This document shows positions 1 through 7,221 of a stretch of DNA of 7,959 bases, in pieces. Every line of letters starts with the position of its first letter. Within the stretch, counting starts at the first letter, position 1. The stretch covers positions 1 through 7,959 of the forward strand of contig JAGYHM010000054.1 in NCBI GenBank assembly GCA_018457305.1, given 5' to 3'. This stretch comes from Fusobacterium sp. (GTDB lineage Bacteria; Fusobacteriota; Fusobacteriia; Fusobacteriales; Fusobacteriaceae). A program made the position numbers and the translations under genes. The notes under the pieces were generated by a model, which had not been told where the DNA came from, did not search any database, and saw nothing but the letters and a program-made list of their open reading frames with translations.

Positions 1-2
1 TA

Positions 3-98
3 GAAACAACTCCAGCACTTGTTGTTGATAATAAAGTAGTGAGTCATGGAAAAGTTTTAACTGTTGATGAATGTTTAGAAATTTTAAAAAATAGATAA
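3..98 (+). CDS. Small thioredoxin-like redox protein, C-terminal end only (partial)
   Basis: Only the last 31 codons and the TAA stop are present; the 5' part lies before the window. The visible peptide starts ETTPALVVDNKVV and continues SHGKVLTVDECLEIL. This resembles the C-terminus of small thioredoxin-fold 'redox-active disulfide' proteins: a Thr-cis-Pro, a beta strand (ALVVD), a beta turn (NKVVSHGK) and a final helix. The CxxC active site would be upstream and cannot be seen. No terminator hairpin is visible between its stop and the next promoter. The role of this family is poorly defined (thiol-disulfide chemistry, sometimes metal-related). It probably has no functional link to the pyrimidine genes, which have their own promoter. 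The family assignment is by recall of motif and is moderate. Confidence 0.6.
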   Translation, partial: ETTPALVVDNKVVSHGKVLTVDECLEILKNR

Positions 99-136
99 AA
101 GAAAAGATAGAGAAAAAAGATAAAAAATAAATATAT

Positions 137-165
137 TTGACAAGTAAGAAAGAATATTATATAAT
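137..165 (+). promoter_or_regulatory. Sigma-70 promoter of the pyr operon
   Basis: A perfect -35 box TTGACA (137-142) and a perfect -10 box TATAAT (160-165) are separated by 17 bp, the ideal spacing. Transcription should start near 171-173. That places the whole PyrR-binding/attenuator region in a leader of about 180 nt before pyrR. Such a strong promoter fits an operon controlled after initiation, by attenuation, rather than by a repressor. Confidence 0.93.
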
Positions 166-180
166 GATTAAAATTACAAT

Positions 181-214
181 CCTTTTAAGGGGAGTCCAGA
201 GAGGCTAACAAGGG
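181..214 (+). promoter_or_regulatory. PyrR-binding loop (anti-antiterminator) in the leader RNA
   Basis: Positions 193-206 read AGTCCAGAGAGGCT, an exact match to the PyrR RNA-binding consensus ARUCCNGNGAGGYU known from Bacillus-type pyr attenuators. The lower stem can form between CCTT (181-184) and AAGG (210-213), with an internal loop below the consensus stem-loop, as in the Bacillus elements. When UMP/UTP is high, PyrR-UMP is expected to stabilise this structure, block the antiterminator and let the downstream terminator form. It lies just downstream of the predicted start site. Confidence 0.92.
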
Positions 215-299
215 TATATAATATAAAATAAATTTTATTACTTAATTTTTATTTAAGTATAAGATTATTTATTTTTTGTGTATATAATACCTGAAGCCT
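202..299 (+). promoter_or_regulatory. Antiterminator of the pyr leader
   Basis: AGGCT (202-206), inside the PyrR-binding loop, is complementary to AGCCT (295-299), inside the terminator. GGTAT (213-217) is complementary to ATACC (287-291). The AT-rich sequence beyond (218-225 and about 279-286) can add imperfect pairs. This structure overlaps both the PyrR-binding loop and the 5' arm of the terminator, so it excludes both, as expected for a PyrR attenuator. The pairing was read by eye, with no free-energy calculation. Confidence 0.8.
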
Positions 300-320
300 A
301 GAGTTTCAGGTTTTTTATTT
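290..320 (+). terminator. Intrinsic terminator (attenuator) upstream of pyrR
   Basis: CCTGAA (290-295) pairs with TTCAGG (305-310). A G-U pair (296/304) and a C-G pair (297/303) leave a 5-nt loop. TTTTTTATTT (311-320) follows at once. It sits 30 nt before the pyrR start codon and shares its 5' arm with the antiterminator, so it is the conditional attenuator of the operon and not the end of an upstream transcript. Confidence 0.92.
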
Positions 321-350
321 AAAAAATACAGTTTAAGAAAAGAGGTTAAA

Positions 351-872
351 ATGAAAATACTTTTAGATGAAGTTGGAATAAGAAAATCAATGACAAGAAT
401 TTGTTATGAGATTATTGAAAGGAATAAAGATTTAGATAATTTAGTATTTGTTGGAATAAAAAGTCGTGGAGATATACTAGCAGAAAGAATGAGAAAAAAA
501 ATTAAAGAATTAGAAAACATATTTATACCTCTTGAAATTTTAGATATTACATATTATAGAGATGATAGAGATAAAAAGAGTGAAGATGTTGATATTAAAG
601 AAAAAGAATTTGAAATTAATTTAACGGGAAAAACAGTAATAATAATTGATGATGTTCTTTACACGGGAAGGACAATAAGAGCAGCCTTAGATGCTATTCT
701 TAGAGATTCAAGACCAGCAAAAATTCAACTGGCTTGTTTAATAGATAGAGGACATAGAGAATTACCAATAAGAGCAGACTTTATAGGAAAGAATATTCCT
801 ACATCAAAAGATGAAAATGTTGAAGTTCATTTAAAAGAACTTGATGGAATTGATGACGTAGAAATAATATAA
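351..872 (+). CDS. pyrR: PyrR: pyr operon RNA-binding attenuation regulator / uracil phosphoribosyltransferase
   Basis: The 173-residue protein matches the size of Bacillus PyrR (about 180). PyrR binds UMP/UTP and then the leader RNA, causing premature termination of the pyr operon; many homologues also convert uracil and PRPP to UMP. The sequence shows a type I phosphoribosyltransferase fold. GIKSRG (residues 35-40) is the pyrophosphate loop, and VIIIDDVLYTGRTIRAAL (96-113) is the PRPP-binding motif with the paired acidic residues D100-D101 and the TGRT loop. LIDRGHRELPIRADFIGK (130-147) is the typical C-terminal block, which includes basic residues of the kind used in RNA contact. An AGAGG Shine-Dalgarno (341-345) lies 5 nt before the ATG. 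It is the first gene after its own target attenuator, which gives negative autoregulation. No truncation or unusual residues were seen. Confidence 0.96.
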   Translation: MKILLDEVGIRKSMTRICYEIIERNKDLDNLVFVGIKSRGDILAERMRKKIKELENIFIPLEILDITYYRDDRDKKSEDVDIKEKEFEINLTGKTVIIIDDVLYTGRTIRAALDAILRDSRPAKIQLACLIDRGHRELPIRADFIGKNIPTSKDENVEVHLKELDGIDDVEII

Positions 873-903
873 ATTTTAAAATTTAATTGAAATTTATACT
901 TTG

Positions 904-949
904 CTATTTAGAAGATGCTTATTATTTTAATTTTATTTCTCCTAAGTAG
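904..949 (+). promoter_or_regulatory. Candidate antiterminator hairpin in the pyrR-pyrB gap
   Basis: CTATTTAGAAGA (904-915) is a near-copy of the 3' arm of the downstream terminator hairpin (CTATTTAGGAGA, 962-973). It can pair with that hairpin's 5' arm TCTCCTAAGTAG (938-949): 11 of 12 positions pair, counting one G-U, with an A-C mismatch at 912/941. The loop is 22 nt and U-rich (916-937). Because it uses 938-949, it excludes the 938-973 hairpin. The alternative pairing is seen directly in the sequence. A regulatory role is inference, and no ligand or protein site was recognised. Confidence 0.55.
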
Positions 950-980
950 TTAAGTAAATAACTATTTAGGAGATTTTTTT
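938..980 (+). terminator. Terminator-like hairpin that also sequesters the pyrB ribosome-binding site
   Basis: TCTCCTAAGTAGTT (938-951) pairs with AACTATTTAGGAGA (960-973) as a 14-bp stem with one G-U pair and an 8-nt loop, followed directly by seven T residues (974-980). The ATG of pyrB is the next triplet (981). The GGAG Shine-Dalgarno of pyrB (969-972) lies wholly inside the 3' arm, 8 nt before the start. The hairpin could therefore end transcription right at the pyrB start, or block ribosome entry, or both. The structure is seen in the sequence; its effect on pyrB is inferred. Confidence 0.8.
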
Positions 981-1880
981 ATGAAAAAAAAGATTAAAAA
1001 CTTATTAAAAATGGAAGATTTAACGAATGATGAAATTTTAAATTTAATTAAGAGAGCATTAGAATTAAAAAATGGAGCAGAAAATAAAAAAAATAGAAAT
1101 ATTTTTGTAGTAAATTTATTTTTTGAAAATTCAACAAGAACTAAAAAAAGTTTTGAAATTGCAGAATTAAAATTAGCCTTAAATAAAATTGATTTTGAAG
1201 TCTCAACTTCGTCAGTACAAAAGGGGGAAACTTTTTATGATACTTGTAAAACATTAGAAATGATAGGAGTTAATATTTTAGTAGTAAGACATAATCAAAA
1301 TAAATATTATAAAGAACTTGAAAAATTAGAAATTCCTATAATAAATGCTGGAGATGGAAGTGGAGAACATCCTTCCCAATGTTTATTAGATTTGATGACT
1401 ATATATGAAAATTTTGGAAAATTTAAAAATTTAGAAGTTATTATAGCTGGAGATATAAAAAATTCAAGAGTTGCAAGAAGTAATAAGGGAGCTCTTACAA
1501 GACTTGGAGCAAAAGTTAGTTTTGTAGCTCCAGAAATTTGGCAAGATAAAAGTTTAGGAGAATTTAAAAATTTAGATGAGGTTATTGATAAAGTTGATGT
1601 CTGTATGCTTTTAAGAGTTCAACATGAAAGACATGAAACAGAAGAAAAAAATAATTTTTTAAAAGAAGAATACCATAAAAATTATGGATTAACAGAGCAG
1701 AGATATAAAAAATTAAAAGAGGATTCCATTATTATGCATCCTGCACCAGTAAATAGAAACATTGAAATTGCAGACAGTTTGGTGGAAAGTAAAAAATCAA
1801 AAATTTTTGAGCAAATGAAAAATGGAATGTTTATGAGGCAAGCTATTTTAGAATATATCATAGAAAAAAATAATTTATAA
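981..1880 (+). CDS. pyrB: Aspartate carbamoyltransferase catalytic subunit
   Basis: This enzyme transfers the carbamoyl group from carbamoyl phosphate to aspartate, giving N-carbamoyl-aspartate, the committed step of pyrimidine synthesis. The 299 residues match unregulated Bacillus-type PyrB (about 304). The carbamoyl-phosphate domain comes first: FENSTRT (48-54), SSVQKGET (77-84, catalytic Lys81), VVRH (101-104) and HPSQCLLDL (130-138). The aspartate domain follows: SRVARS (162-167), LLRVQHERH (210-218) and HPAPVNR (253-259). All expected active-site residues are present. No pyrI regulatory subunit gene follows, so a simple catalytic trimer is likely. The start at 981 is the only good one: no other ATG, GTG or TTG lies in frame before Met11, and the family's N-terminal LLxMEDLT-like block begins only at residue 8. 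Its Shine-Dalgarno is buried in a hairpin. Confidence 0.96.
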   Translation: MKKKIKNLLKMEDLTNDEILNLIKRALELKNGAENKKNRNIFVVNLFFENSTRTKKSFEIAELKLALNKIDFEVSTSSVQKGETFYDTCKTLEMIGVNILVVRHNQNKYYKELEKLEIPIINAGDGSGEHPSQCLLDLMTIYENFGKFKNLEVIIAGDIKNSRVARSNKGALTRLGAKVSFVAPEIWQDKSLGEFKNLDEVIDKVDVCMLLRVQHERHETEEKNNFLKEEYHKNYGLTEQRYKKLKEDSIIMHPAPVNRNIEIADSLVESKKSKIFEQMKNGMFMRQAILEYIIEKNNL

Positions 1881-1882
1881 AA

Positions 1883-2027
1883 AGAGAGGGAAACAGCGTT
1901 CACTACACTCTACTTACACCGCTTTCAGCTAAGCATCTAAGAGTTTCTAAATGAACAAGTTCATCAAGAAACTCTAAGAACTGTCTTCCCACTCTGCGAG
2001 GCTTGGGGCTGTCGCCCCCACCCCCAA
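1883..2027 (+). repeat. GC-rich intergenic hairpin repeat, copy A (between pyrB and pyrC)
   Basis: This non-coding element is much richer in GC than its surroundings. Outer arms AGAGAGGGAA (1883-1892) and TTCCCACTCT (1986-1995) are complementary at 9 of 10 positions. Inside is a strong hairpin: TCTAAGAGTTTCT (1936-1948) pairs with AGAAACTCTAAGA (1967-1979) with one A-A mismatch, topped by ATGAAC/GTTCAT (1951-1956/1959-1964). The tag CTCTGCGAGGCTTGGGGCT (1992-2010) follows, then a GGGGC/GCCCC hairpin (2005-2009/2014-2018, loop TGTC). A related, rearranged copy lies at 7048-7190. No open frame with coding character was seen in it. No T tract follows, so it is not a classic terminator. The rest of the gap to pyrC (2028-2076) is plain A-rich spacer. 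Confidence 0.85.
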
Positions 2028-2086
2028 AAAGATATACTTTGTTTGAAAAAATAAAAAAATATAATAAAAAATAAAAGGGAGGGACT

Positions 2087-3382
2087 ATGCTTTTAAAAAA
2101 TTGTAAAATTTTAAAAAATGGAGAATTAGAAAAAGTTGATATTTTATTAGAAAAAAATAAAATTAAAAAAATTTCTGAAAAAATAGAGGAAAAAGAATTA
2201 GAAAATAAAAAAATAAAAATTATAGATGTGGAAGAAAAATTTGTTTCAGCAGGCTTTATAGATGTGCATGTGCATTGGAGAGAACCAGGATTTTCGCATA
2301 AAGAGACTATTTACTCTGCTTCAAGAGCAGCAGCAAGAGGAGGATTTACAACTGTGATGACTATGCCTAACTTAAAACCTGTTCCAGATAGTAAAGAAAA
2401 TTTAAATAAACAGTTAGAAATAATAAAAAAAGATTCTGTGATTAGAGCAATTCCTTATGGAGCAATCACAAAAGAAGAACACGGAAAAGACTTAACAGAT
2501 ATGGAAGGAATGGCAAAAGATATTTTTGCTTTTTCAGATGATGGAAGAGGAGTACAAGATGCGAATGTAATGTATGAGGCAATGCTTGTTGCTTCCAAAT
2601 TAAATAAACCTATAATTGCCCATTGTGAAGATAATTCTTTGGTAAGAGGTGGCTCAATGCACGAGGGAATTAAAAATAAAGAATTAGGAGTGAAAGGAAT
2701 TTTATCTGTCAGCGAATCTGTACAAGTTGCAAGAGATATTCTTCTAGCAGAAGCTGCAAATTGTCATTACCATGTTTGTCATATTTCAGCAAAAGAATCT
2801 GTAAGAGCAGTAAGAGAAGGAAAGAAAAATAATATTAAAGTTACTTGTGAAGTGACACCACATCATTTATTAAGTTCTGAATTAGATATAAAAGAAAATT
2901 CTGGATTTTGGAAAATGAATCCACCACTTAGAGGAGAAGATGACAGAAAAGCCTTAATAGAAGGAATTTTAGATGGAACTATAGATATTATAGCAACAGA
3001 TCATGCTCCACATAGAGAAGAAGAGAAAAATTTAGAAATTGAAAAAGCATATTTTGGAATAGTTGGATCTGAAACTGCTTTCTCTCAACTTTATACAAAA
3101 TTTGTAAAAACTAAAATATTTACACTAGATTTATTAGTAAAACTTATGACAGAGAATGTAGCAAAAATTTTTAACCTAGATTACGGTAAATTAGAAGAAA
3201 ATAAGTTAGCTGACTTAGTTGTAATAAATTTAGAAAAAGAAATTATTATAGATAGAGAAAAATTTATAAGCAAAGGGAGAAATACTCCTTATCATGGAGA
3301 AAAAATAAATGGGATTCCAATTCTAACTATATGTGATGGAAAAATTGTTTATCAAGATAAAGAAGAAATAAAAATAAATTAA
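2087..3382 (+). CDS. pyrC: Dihydroorotase, class I
   Basis: This cytoplasmic metalloenzyme cyclises N-carbamoyl-aspartate to dihydroorotate, the third step of the pathway. Its 431 residues match the class I (Bacillus/Aquifex type) enzymes of about 425 and are much longer than E. coli PyrC (about 348). Amidohydrolase metal ligands are visible: HVH at 61-63 in DVHVHWREPG, the bridging aspartate in FSDDG (149-153), His179 in IIAHCED, His232 in VCHISAKES, and Asp305 in IATDHAPH (302-309). Arg65 and the FxxxNPPLR-like block (274-282) are expected substrate contacts. The C-terminal GKLEENKLADLVV (367-379) is the usual return to the small beta-sandwich. A strong GGGAGGG Shine-Dalgarno lies at 2077-2083. 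It follows the GC-rich repeat and precedes carA by 19 nt. No defects were seen. Confidence 0.96.
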   Translation: MLLKNCKILKNGELEKVDILLEKNKIKKISEKIEEKELENKKIKIIDVEEKFVSAGFIDVHVHWREPGFSHKETIYSASRAAARGGFTTVMTMPNLKPVPDSKENLNKQLEIIKKDSVIRAIPYGAITKEEHGKDLTDMEGMAKDIFAFSDDGRGVQDANVMYEAMLVASKLNKPIIAHCEDNSLVRGGSMHEGIKNKELGVKGILSVSESVQVARDILLAEAANCHYHVCHISAKESVRAVREGKKNNIKVTCEVTPHHLLSSELDIKENSGFWKMNPPLRGEDDRKALIEGILDGTIDIIATDHAPHREEEKNLEIEKAYFGIVGSETAFSQLYTKFVKTKIFTLDLLVKLMTENVAKIFNLDYGKLEENKLADLVVINLEKEIIIDREKFISKGRNTPYHGEKINGIPILTICDGKIVYQDKEEIKIN

Positions 3383-3401
3383 AAATATAAAGGAGGAACT
3401 A

Positions 3402-3878
3402 ATGTTTAACAAAAAATTAGTTTTAGAAGATGGAACAGTATTAGAAGGAAATTTTTTTGGAGCAGAAAAAGATTTCGTAGGTGAATTAACTTTTGATATT
3501 TCTATGTTTGGTCAAGAAAAAATTTTAGCAGATGAAAAAGTAAAAAGTAAAGCAGTAAATTTTTCTTACCCATTAGTAGGAAATTATGGGGTAAGCAAAG
3601 AAGATTTTGAAAAATTAAATTTGAAGGCAGAAGCAATAGTAGTAAAAGAACTTTGTGAGAAAGCATCAAATTTTCAAAATGATTATTCTTTTGAAGACTT
3701 ACTTAAAAAAAATAATATTGTAGGGATACAAGGTATTGATACAAGATATATAACAAAAAAAATTAGAAAAGTTAGAGAAGAAAATAAAAAATTATATGGA
3801 GCAATAGTAGATATAAATAAAAATAATGAGGAAATTTTAAAAGAAATTTTAAAAATTAAGGAGGCTAATAATGGCTAA
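3402..3878 (+). CDS. carA: Carbamoyl-phosphate synthase small subunit, N-terminal domain only (no glutaminase domain)
   Basis: The 158 residues cover only the N-terminal domain of CarA; normal CarA has about 350-380 residues. Recognisable family blocks are [15 protein letters not shown] (6-20), SYPLVGNYG (55-63), [11 protein letters not shown] (81-91) and [15 protein letters not shown] (108-122). The whole C-terminal class I glutaminase domain is absent: no catalytic Cys nucleophile elbow and no His-x-Glu. No remnant can be hidden downstream, because carB starts 8 nt before this stop. The usual FNTGMTGYQEILTDPSY-type block is altered here (residues 31-47, [17 protein letters not shown]). Shine-Dalgarno AAGGAGG (3390-3396) is strong. 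The family is clear. The inferred role is a structural partner of CarB in an ammonia-dependent enzyme, or one that borrows a glutaminase encoded elsewhere. A truncated relic is possible, but the intact frame, good ribosome site and coupling to carB argue for use. Confidence 0.88.
   Translation: MFNKKLVLEDGTVLEGNFFGAEKDFVGELTFDISMFGQEKILADEKVKSKAVNFSYPLVGNYGVSKEDFEKLNLKAEAIVVKELCEKASNFQNDYSFEDLLKKNNIVGIQGIDTRYITKKIRKVREENKKLYGAIVDINKNNEEILKEILKIKEANNG
3858..3864 (+). promoter_or_regulatory. Strong ribosome-binding site of carB, inside the end of carA
   Basis: AAGGAGG lies 6 nt before the carB ATG (3871) and within the last codons of carA, whose TAA is at 3876-3878. The 8-nt ATG/TAA overlap suggests translational coupling of the two subunits. 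It also shows that the shortened carA end is the natural junction with carB and not a recent frameshift. Confidence 0.85.
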
Positions 3879-6800
3879 GAGACAAGATATAAAAACAATT
3901 TTAGTTATAGGTTCAGGACCAATAATAATAGGTCAGGCAGCAGAATTTGATTATGCAGGAACTCAGGCTTGTTTATCTTTAAAAGAAGAAGGATATAAAG
4001 TAATTTTAGTAAATTCTAATCCTGCAACGATAATGACAGATACAGAGATAGCAGATAAAATTTATATAGAACCCTTAAATTTGGAATTTTTAACAAGAAT
4101 AATTAGAAAAGAAAAACCAGATGCTTTGCTTCCAACATTGGGGGGACAAGTTGGACTAAATTTAGCAGTGGAATTATATGAGAGTGGAATTTTAGAAGAA
4201 TGTGGAGTTGAAATTTTAGGAACAAAATTAAATTCTATAAAGCAAGCAGAAGACAGAGAATTATTTAGAGATTTAATGAATGAATTAAATGAGTCAGTCC
4301 CAGAATCGGATATAATTCATTCAGTTGAAGAAGCAAAGAAATTTGTTGAGGAGATAGGTTATCCAGTAATAATAAGACCTGCTTATACTATGGGAGGAAC
4401 AGGGGGAGGAATTTGTAATAACTTTGAAGAGTTAAAAGAAATTGTGAGCAATGGTTTAACTTATTCGCCAGTTAGACAGTGCTTAATAGAAAAATCAATA
4501 GCAGGTTATAAAGAAATTGAATACGAGGTAATAAGAGATAGCAGCGATAAGGCTATGGTTGTATGTAATATGGAAAATGTTGACCCTGTTGGAATACACA
4601 CAGGGGATTCAGTTGTAGTTGCACCAACTCAAACTTTAACTAGTGAAGAATGTGAAATGTTAAAAAATATTTCTTTAAAAATAATTAGAGCTTTAAAAAT
4701 TGAAGGTGGTTGCAATGTTCAAATAGCATTAGATCCAAATTCTCTAAGATATTATATTATTGAAGTAAATCCAAGAGTTTCTCGTTCATCAGCTCTTGCT
4801 TCAAAGGCAACAGGTTTTCCAATAGCAAGAATTGCTTCAAAAATTGCAGTGGGAATGAATTTAGATGAAATAATTAGTCCTATCACAAAAGTTCCTTATG
4901 GACATACTGGGATAAGTGTTGATTATGTTGTAAGTAAAATTGCAAGATTTCCATTTGATAAATTTGTAGATGGAGATAGAAGTTTAGGAACACAAATGAA
5001 GGCAACAGGAGAAGTGATGTCAATAGGCAGAACTTTTGAAGAATCTTTATTAAAAGGTATTCGTTCACTTGAATATGGAGTTCATCATTTAGGTTTACCT
5101 AATGGAGATAAATTTAGTTTAGATAAGATTATGAAAAAAATAGAAATTGCAAGTGATGAGAGATTATTTTTTATAGGAGAGGCATTAAGAAGGGATATTA
5201 CAGTAGAAAAAATTTATGAAATAACTAAGATAGATTTATTTTTCTTAAATAAAATGAAAAATATAATAGATTTAGAACATTGCTTAAAAAAAAATAAAGG
5301 GAATATAAGTTTATTAAAAAAAGTTAAAACTTATGGTTTTTCGGATAAAATAATTGCTCATAGATGGGAAATGGAAGAAAGAGAAATTTATGAATTAAGA
5401 CAAAAAAATAAAATTAAACCAGTTTATAAAGTAGTAGATACTTGTGCAGGTCTATATGATTCTGATATTCCATACTTATATTCAACTTATGAATTTGAAA
5501 ATGAATCTATAAGAAGTGATAAAGAAAAAATCGTTGTGCTTGGTTCAGGACCAATAAGAATAGGACAGGGAATAGAATTTGATTATGCAACTGTTCATGC
5601 AATACTTGCAATAAAAAAAATGGGATACGAAGCAATAATTATAAATAATAATCCTGAAACAGTTTCAACAGATTATACAATTTCAGATAAATTATATTTT
5701 GAACCTTTAACAGAAGAAGATGTAATGGAAATTTTAGATTTTGAAAAACCTTTGGGAGTTGTAGTTCAATTCGGAGGACAAACAGCAATAAATTTAGCAG
5801 ATAAAATTTCAAAAAGAGGAATAAAAATTTTGGGAAGTTCTTTAGAGAGTATAGATACTGCAGAAAATAGAGATAAGTTTGAAAAATTATTATCAGATTT
5901 AAAAATACCTCAGCCTTTAGGGAAAACAGCATTCAATCCGGAAGTAGCATTAAAAAATGCGAATGAAATTGGCTATCCAGTTCTTGTGAGACCATCTTAT
6001 GTTTTAGGTGGAAGAGCAATGGAAATAGTCTATAACGATGAAGACTTGAAAAAATATATGGAAACAGCAGTAAAAATAAATCCAGAATATCCAGTTTTAA
6101 TAGATAGATACTTACTTGGAAAAGAAATAGAAGTTGATGCGATATCAGACGGAGAAAACACTTTAATTCCAGGAATTATGGAACATATAGAAAGAGCAGG
6201 AGTACACAGTGGAGATTCAATAGCAATTTATCCTCCACAAACTTTATCAAAAGATGAAATAAAAAAAATAATAGATTATACAAAGAAATTAACAAAAGGA
6301 TTAAAAGTAAAAGGTTTAATAAATATACAATATATAGTGAGCAATGGAGAAATTTATGTACTTGAAGTAAATCCAAGAGCCTCAAGAACGGTTCCGTTTT
6401 TAAGTAAAGTAACAAAAGTTTCTATACCTAATATTGCAATGCAATGTATCTTAGGAAAAACTTTAAAAGAATTAGACTTAGATAAAGATATGATAGAGTT
6501 TAACAAAGAAATTTCAGTAAAAGTTCCAGTATTTAGTTTTCAAAAATTAAAAAATGTAGAGACTGCACTAGGTCCTGAAATGAAATCTACTGGTGAAGTA
6601 ATGGGAACAGATATGAATTTAGAAAAAGCCTTATATAAAGGTTTAACTGCAGCTGGAATTAAAATTAAAGATTATGGAAAAGTTTTATTTACAATAGATA
6701 ATAAAAATAAAGAAGAAGCTTTAAATATGGCAAAAAGATTTTATGAAATAGGTTATGAAATTTTAGCAACGGAAGGAACGGCTAAATATTTTATAGAAAA

Positions 6801-7047
6801 TAATATTGAGGTAAAAGTTGTTGGAAAAATAAATAAATCAGAATATTCTGTTTTAGATGCTATCTCAAGTAGAGAAGTTGATATAGTTGTAAATACGACG
6901 ACAAAAGGAAAAATTAGTGAAAAAGATGGATTTAAAATTAGAAGAAAATCAATAGAGAATGGAATAATTTGTTTTACATCATTAGATACAGCAAATGCTC
7001 TTTTAAAAGTTATAGAATCAAGAAATTTTAAAATAAAAACTATATAA
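3871..7047 (+). CDS. carB: Carbamoyl-phosphate synthase large subunit
   Basis: This subunit makes carbamoyl phosphate from bicarbonate, ammonia and two ATP. It is full length: 1058 residues against about 1073 in E. coli. It shows the normal tandem layout. The first synthetase half has GSGPIIIGQ (14-22), an ATP-grasp lysine/arginine region [18 protein letters not shown] (163-180) and metal-binding EVNPR (298-302). An oligomerisation segment follows (about 400-550). The second half has GSGPIRIGQ (558-566), [15 protein letters not shown] (701-715) and EVNPR (832-836). The C-terminal MGS-like allosteric domain (about 936-1058) keeps ATEGTA (966-971) and VNTTT (1007-1011), positions that bind UMP or IMP in E. 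coli, so feedback control by nucleotides is plausible. No catalytic residue appears lost, so CarB should be active with ammonia even though its CarA partner lacks a glutaminase domain. It overlaps carA by 8 nt. Confidence 0.97.
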   Translation: MAKRQDIKTILVIGSGPIIIGQAAEFDYAGTQACLSLKEEGYKVILVNSNPATIMTDTEIADKIYIEPLNLEFLTRIIRKEKPDALLPTLGGQVGLNLAVELYESGILEECGVEILGTKLNSIKQAEDRELFRDLMNELNESVPESDIIHSVEEAKKFVEEIGYPVIIRPAYTMGGTGGGICNNFEELKEIVSNGLTYSPVRQCLIEKSIAGYKEIEYEVIRDSSDKAMVVCNMENVDPVGIHTGDSVVVAPTQTLTSEECEMLKNISLKIIRALKIEGGCNVQIALDPNSLRYYIIEVNPRVSRSSALASKATGFPIARIASKIAVGMNLDEIISPITKVPYGHTGISVDYVVSKIARFPFDKFVDGDRSLGTQMKATGEVMSIGRTFEESLLKGIRSLEYGVHHLGLPNGDKFSLDKIMKKIEIASDERLFFIGEALRRDITVEKIYEITKIDLFFLNKMKNIIDLEHCLKKNKGNISLLKKVKTYGFSDKIIAHRWEMEEREIYELRQKNKIKPVYKVVDTCAGLYDSDIPYLYSTYEFENESIRSDKEKIVVLGSGPIRIGQGIEFDYATVHAILAIKKMGYEAIIINNNPETVSTDYTISDKLYFEPLTEEDVMEILDFEKPLGVVVQFGGQTAINLADKISKRGIKILGSSLESIDTAENRDKFEKLLSDLKIPQPLGKTAFNPEVALKNANEIGYPVLVRPSYVLGGRAMEIVYNDEDLKKYMETAVKINPEYPVLIDRYLLGKEIEVDAISDGENTLIPGIMEHIERAGVHSGDSIAIYPPQTLSKDEIKKIIDYTKKLTKGLKVKGLINIQYIVSNGEIYVLEVNPRASRTVPFLSKVTKVSIPNIAMQCILGKTLKELDLDKDMIEFNKEISVKVPVFSFQKLKNVETALGPEMKSTGEVMGTDMNLEKALYKGLTAAGIKIKDYGKVLFTIDNKNKEEALNMAKRFYEIGYEILATEGTAKYFIENNIEVKVVGKINKSEYSVLDAISSREVDIVVNTTTKGKISEKDGFKIRRKSIENGIICFTSLDTANALLKVIESRNFKIKTI

Positions 7048-7190
7048 GCAAATGGGAAACTGCGATTTGCTTTGCAAACCTGTTTCCCCTCTCTGCGACG
7101 CTTGGGGCTTTCTTAGTTTTTCTTAACGAACTTTGTTCGTTTAGAAAATCTTAGATGCTTAACGAAGTGGTAGAGTACGCCCCAAACCCC
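7048..7190 (+). repeat. GC-rich intergenic hairpin repeat, copy B (rearranged relative to copy A)
   Basis: This element starts at once after the carB stop. GGGAAAC (7054-7060) pairs with GTTTCCC (7082-7088), enclosing TTTGC/GCAAA (7066-7070/7074-7078). The tag CTCTGCGACGCTTGGGGCT (7091-7109) matches copy A at 18 of 19 positions. A long hairpin follows: AACGAAC/GTTCGTT (7125-7131/7135-7141) extended by further pairs out to 7111 and 7155. TTGGGGC (7102-7108) pairs with GCCCCAA (7179-7185), closing the structure. The segment 7111-7176 is the reverse complement of the copy A core (1907-1979), while the tag keeps the same orientation. No T tract follows the 7054-7088 hairpin, so it is a poor intrinsic terminator, and carB-pyrF read-through is likely. 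Confidence 0.83.
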
Positions 7191-7221
7191 ATTATAATAA
7201 CAAATTAAAAACTTTTGTATT

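Noticed and set aside
1990..2003. A second PyrR-binding box upstream of pyrC, inside repeat copy A
   Set aside because: The GAGGCT end matches the consensus (11 of 14 positions overall), but the 5' half lacks the bases needed to pair with it. Copy B has GACGCT at the same place, so the match is a by-product of the repeat tag.
2037..2065. A secondary promoter for pyrC (TATAAT at 2060-2065)
   Set aside because: The -10 is perfect but lies in A-rich DNA where such matches arise easily. The only TTGAAA nearby (2043-2048) is just 11 bp away, and no good -35 exists at 16-18 bp.
3780..3900. A frameshift or nonsense mutation that hides the rest of carA
   Set aside because: Immediately after the stop all frames are occupied by carB, which starts 8 nt earlier, so no glutaminase remnant exists in any frame. 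The short end is a true junction, not a broken frame.
3910..5720. Internal repeats within carB (two GSGP...GQ blocks, two EVNPR blocks)
   Set aside because: This is the known ancient duplication of the carbamoyl-phosphate synthase large subunit, not a new feature.
4883..6415. Reverse-strand open frames within carB (and one across the end of pyrB at 1682-1903)
   Set aside because: They lie opposite strong, fully conserved coding sequence. Their Leu/Phe/Tyr-rich translations are what AT-rich genes give in antisense, and no ribosome sites or family motifs were seen.
7054..7090. A rho-independent terminator right after carB
   Set aside because: The GGGAAAC/GTTTCCC stem is followed by CCTCTCTGCG, not a T tract. 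The sequence belongs to the repeat unit, and pyrF of the same pathway follows.
7193..7198. A secondary promoter for pyrF (TATAAT at 7193-7198)
   Set aside because: No -35-like sequence lies 16-18 bp upstream (the region reads GTAGAG), so there is too little support.
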